From positions 1 to 23,127 of the forward strand of contig CAZJUC010000025.1 of NCBI GenBank assembly GCA_964549065.1: a stretch of 23,127 nucleotides of DNA. The letters are read 5' to 3'. Origin of the DNA: Sva-07 sp964549065. GTDB taxonomy: Bacteria > Actinomycetota > Acidimicrobiia > Acidimicrobiales > Ilumatobacteraceae. Position numbers and translations under genes: made by a program. Every line of letters starts with the position of its first letter. The first letter of the stretch is position 1. Positions 22,344-23,127 of the stretch are shown here, in pieces. The notes beneath the pieces are model-generated. The model was given only the letters and a program-made list of their open reading frames with translations, was not told the origin of the DNA and made no database searches.

Positions 22344-23127
22344 CTAACGGGGGCCGCGAACCAGTCGGCCCGGGAGTTCCCCGGTGAACTCGTCGTGGTC
22401 GACGATCTGCACGCCGGCCACGAACGTGGCGTCGTAGCCCTTGGCCTTCTGCACCAGGCGACGGGCGCCCGCGGGAAGGTCGTGGGCCATCCGGGCGGCG
22501 CCGAAGGTGAGGTGGTCGTAGTCGATCACGTTGACGTCGGCGCGCAGCCCCGGGACGAGCGCGCCCCGGTCGCCGAGCCCGTAGAGCTCGGCGGTCTCCT
22601 GGGTCTGGCGTCGCACCACGTGCTCGAGTGGGAGCTTCGGGCCACGGGAACGGTCGCGGGTCCAGTGGGTGAGCATGAACGTGGGTGTGCCGCCGTCGCA
22701 CACCACACCGCAGTGGGCGCCGGCGTCGGCGAGGCCCATGCGGGTGCCGGGATGCCGGTGTGCCTCGTAGCTGAACGACAGGTCGCCGTACGCGTAGTTG
22801 AAGAAGGGGGTGAGCACGATGCCGTTGCCGTCGTTGGCGGCCAACTGGTCGATCATCAGGTCGGTGGCTCGCATGCCGGTGCGTTCGGCGACCGCGGCGA
22901 GTGATTCCTCGAGCGGCGGTTCGTAGTCGATGTCACCGTCCTCGACCGCCCAGAACCGGTCGAGCCGGTCCAGCACCAGCTTCTGGTACAGCTGACCACC
23001 GTCGGCGCGGGCCGACGCGAACGTGTCACGCAGGGCGGGATCGGCGAGCGCGGCAGCGCGCTCGGCCAACGCCAGATCGGCGATGGCGCCGTAGGCCGGG
23101 TGGAAGGCCAGCGGATTGAAGCTGCCC
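22344..23127 (-). CDS. Amidohydrolase family protein, N-acyl-D-amino-acid deacylase-like (5' part outside window)
   Basis: The reading frame is open to the window edge and supplies the C-terminal 260 residues. An in-frame TTG at 23069 is internal, since homologous-looking sequence (FNPLAFHPAYGAIADL) continues upstream of it. The segment GLADAGAHCGVVCDGG followed by THWTRDR corresponds to the metal-site and substrate region of amidohydrolase family 3 enzymes. GLGDRGALVPGLRADVNVID is the typical return to the beta-sandwich subdomain. Family members hydrolyse N-acyl-D-amino acids, hydantoins or related amides; the substrate is undetermined. The N-terminal HxH metal motif would lie outside the window. 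The TAG stop is convergent with the DUF2079 gene. Confidence 0.85.
   Translation of the reverse strand, partial: GSFNPLAFHPAYGAIADLALAERAAALADPALRDTFASARADGGQLYQKLVLDRLDRFWAVEDGDIDYEPPLEESLAAVAERTGMRATDLMIDQLAANDGNGIVLTPFFNYAYGDLSFSYEAHRHPGTRMGLADAGAHCGVVCDGGTPTFMLTHWTRDRSRGPKLPLEHVVRRQTQETAELYGLGDRGALVPGLRADVNVIDYDHLTFGAARMAHDLPAGARRLVQKAKGYDATFVAGVQIVDHDEFTGELPGRLVRGPR

Noticed and set aside
1..23127. Mobile elements, CRISPR arrays, tRNA/rRNA genes or a defence-type system
   Set aside because: No transposase or integrase motifs, direct-repeat arrays, cloverleaf genes or defence domains were seen. Content is housekeeping with uniform composition.

Overview
The window is a compact, very G+C-rich stretch of bacterial chromosome that looks like core actinobacterial DNA. 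An Acidimicrobiia/Ilumatobacter-like source is my best guess, but this is inference from gene content and style only. The grounds are frequent GTG starts, GTGA/ATGA stop-start overlaps, a DUF3151 protein, a probable DUF3073-like acidic protein, and the actinobacterial order alaS-ruvX-mltG-aroE-aroC-aroK-aroB-Xaa-Pro peptidase-efp-nusB. I see no mobile elements, CRISPR arrays, tRNA or rRNA genes. Coding density is high and no gene-free stretch exceeds 150 bases.

Layout. Bases 1-63 hold the tail of an unidentified plus-strand gene. Next, on the minus strand, come a tandem universal stress protein (83-922), an M18 aminopeptidase (1062-2369) and a histidine phosphatase (2366-2989); the last two are coupled by an ATGA overlap. 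Pyruvate kinase (3010-4464) and an alpha/beta hydrolase run on the plus strand. The hydrolase overlaps tail-to-tail with a minus-strand MFS transporter, which is itself coupled to a 104-residue membrane protein. From 6856 the plus strand carries DUF3151, a MobA-like nucleotidyltransferase, a single-domain rhodanese, ribonuclease D and a small acidic protein. A minus-strand cysteine-rich protein (9729-10472) sits divergent from alaS.

The second half is one housekeeping block. alaS (alanine charging), ruvX (Holliday-junction resolvase-like), mltG (peptidoglycan release) and aroE are chained by GTGA overlaps. After a 37-base gap, aroC, aroK and aroB form a second chain. A metal-dependent Xaa-Pro peptidase, efp and nusB follow. 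Four of the seven shikimate-pathway enzymes are present; 3-dehydroquinate dehydratase is absent from the window. A DUF2079 membrane protein (20646-22199) and a minus-strand amidohydrolase cut by the window edge close the region.

The most interesting signal is regulatory rather than a new gene system. Six gene starts carry a TANNNT hexamer 6 to 10 bases upstream of the start codon with no room for a ribosome-binding site, which suggests leaderless transcription. Two of these sites lie inside apparent operons, before the rhodanese gene and before aroC. Two convergent gene pairs are separated by perfect GC-rich palindromes without T-tracts. I found no convincing evidence of a previously undescribed multi-gene system.
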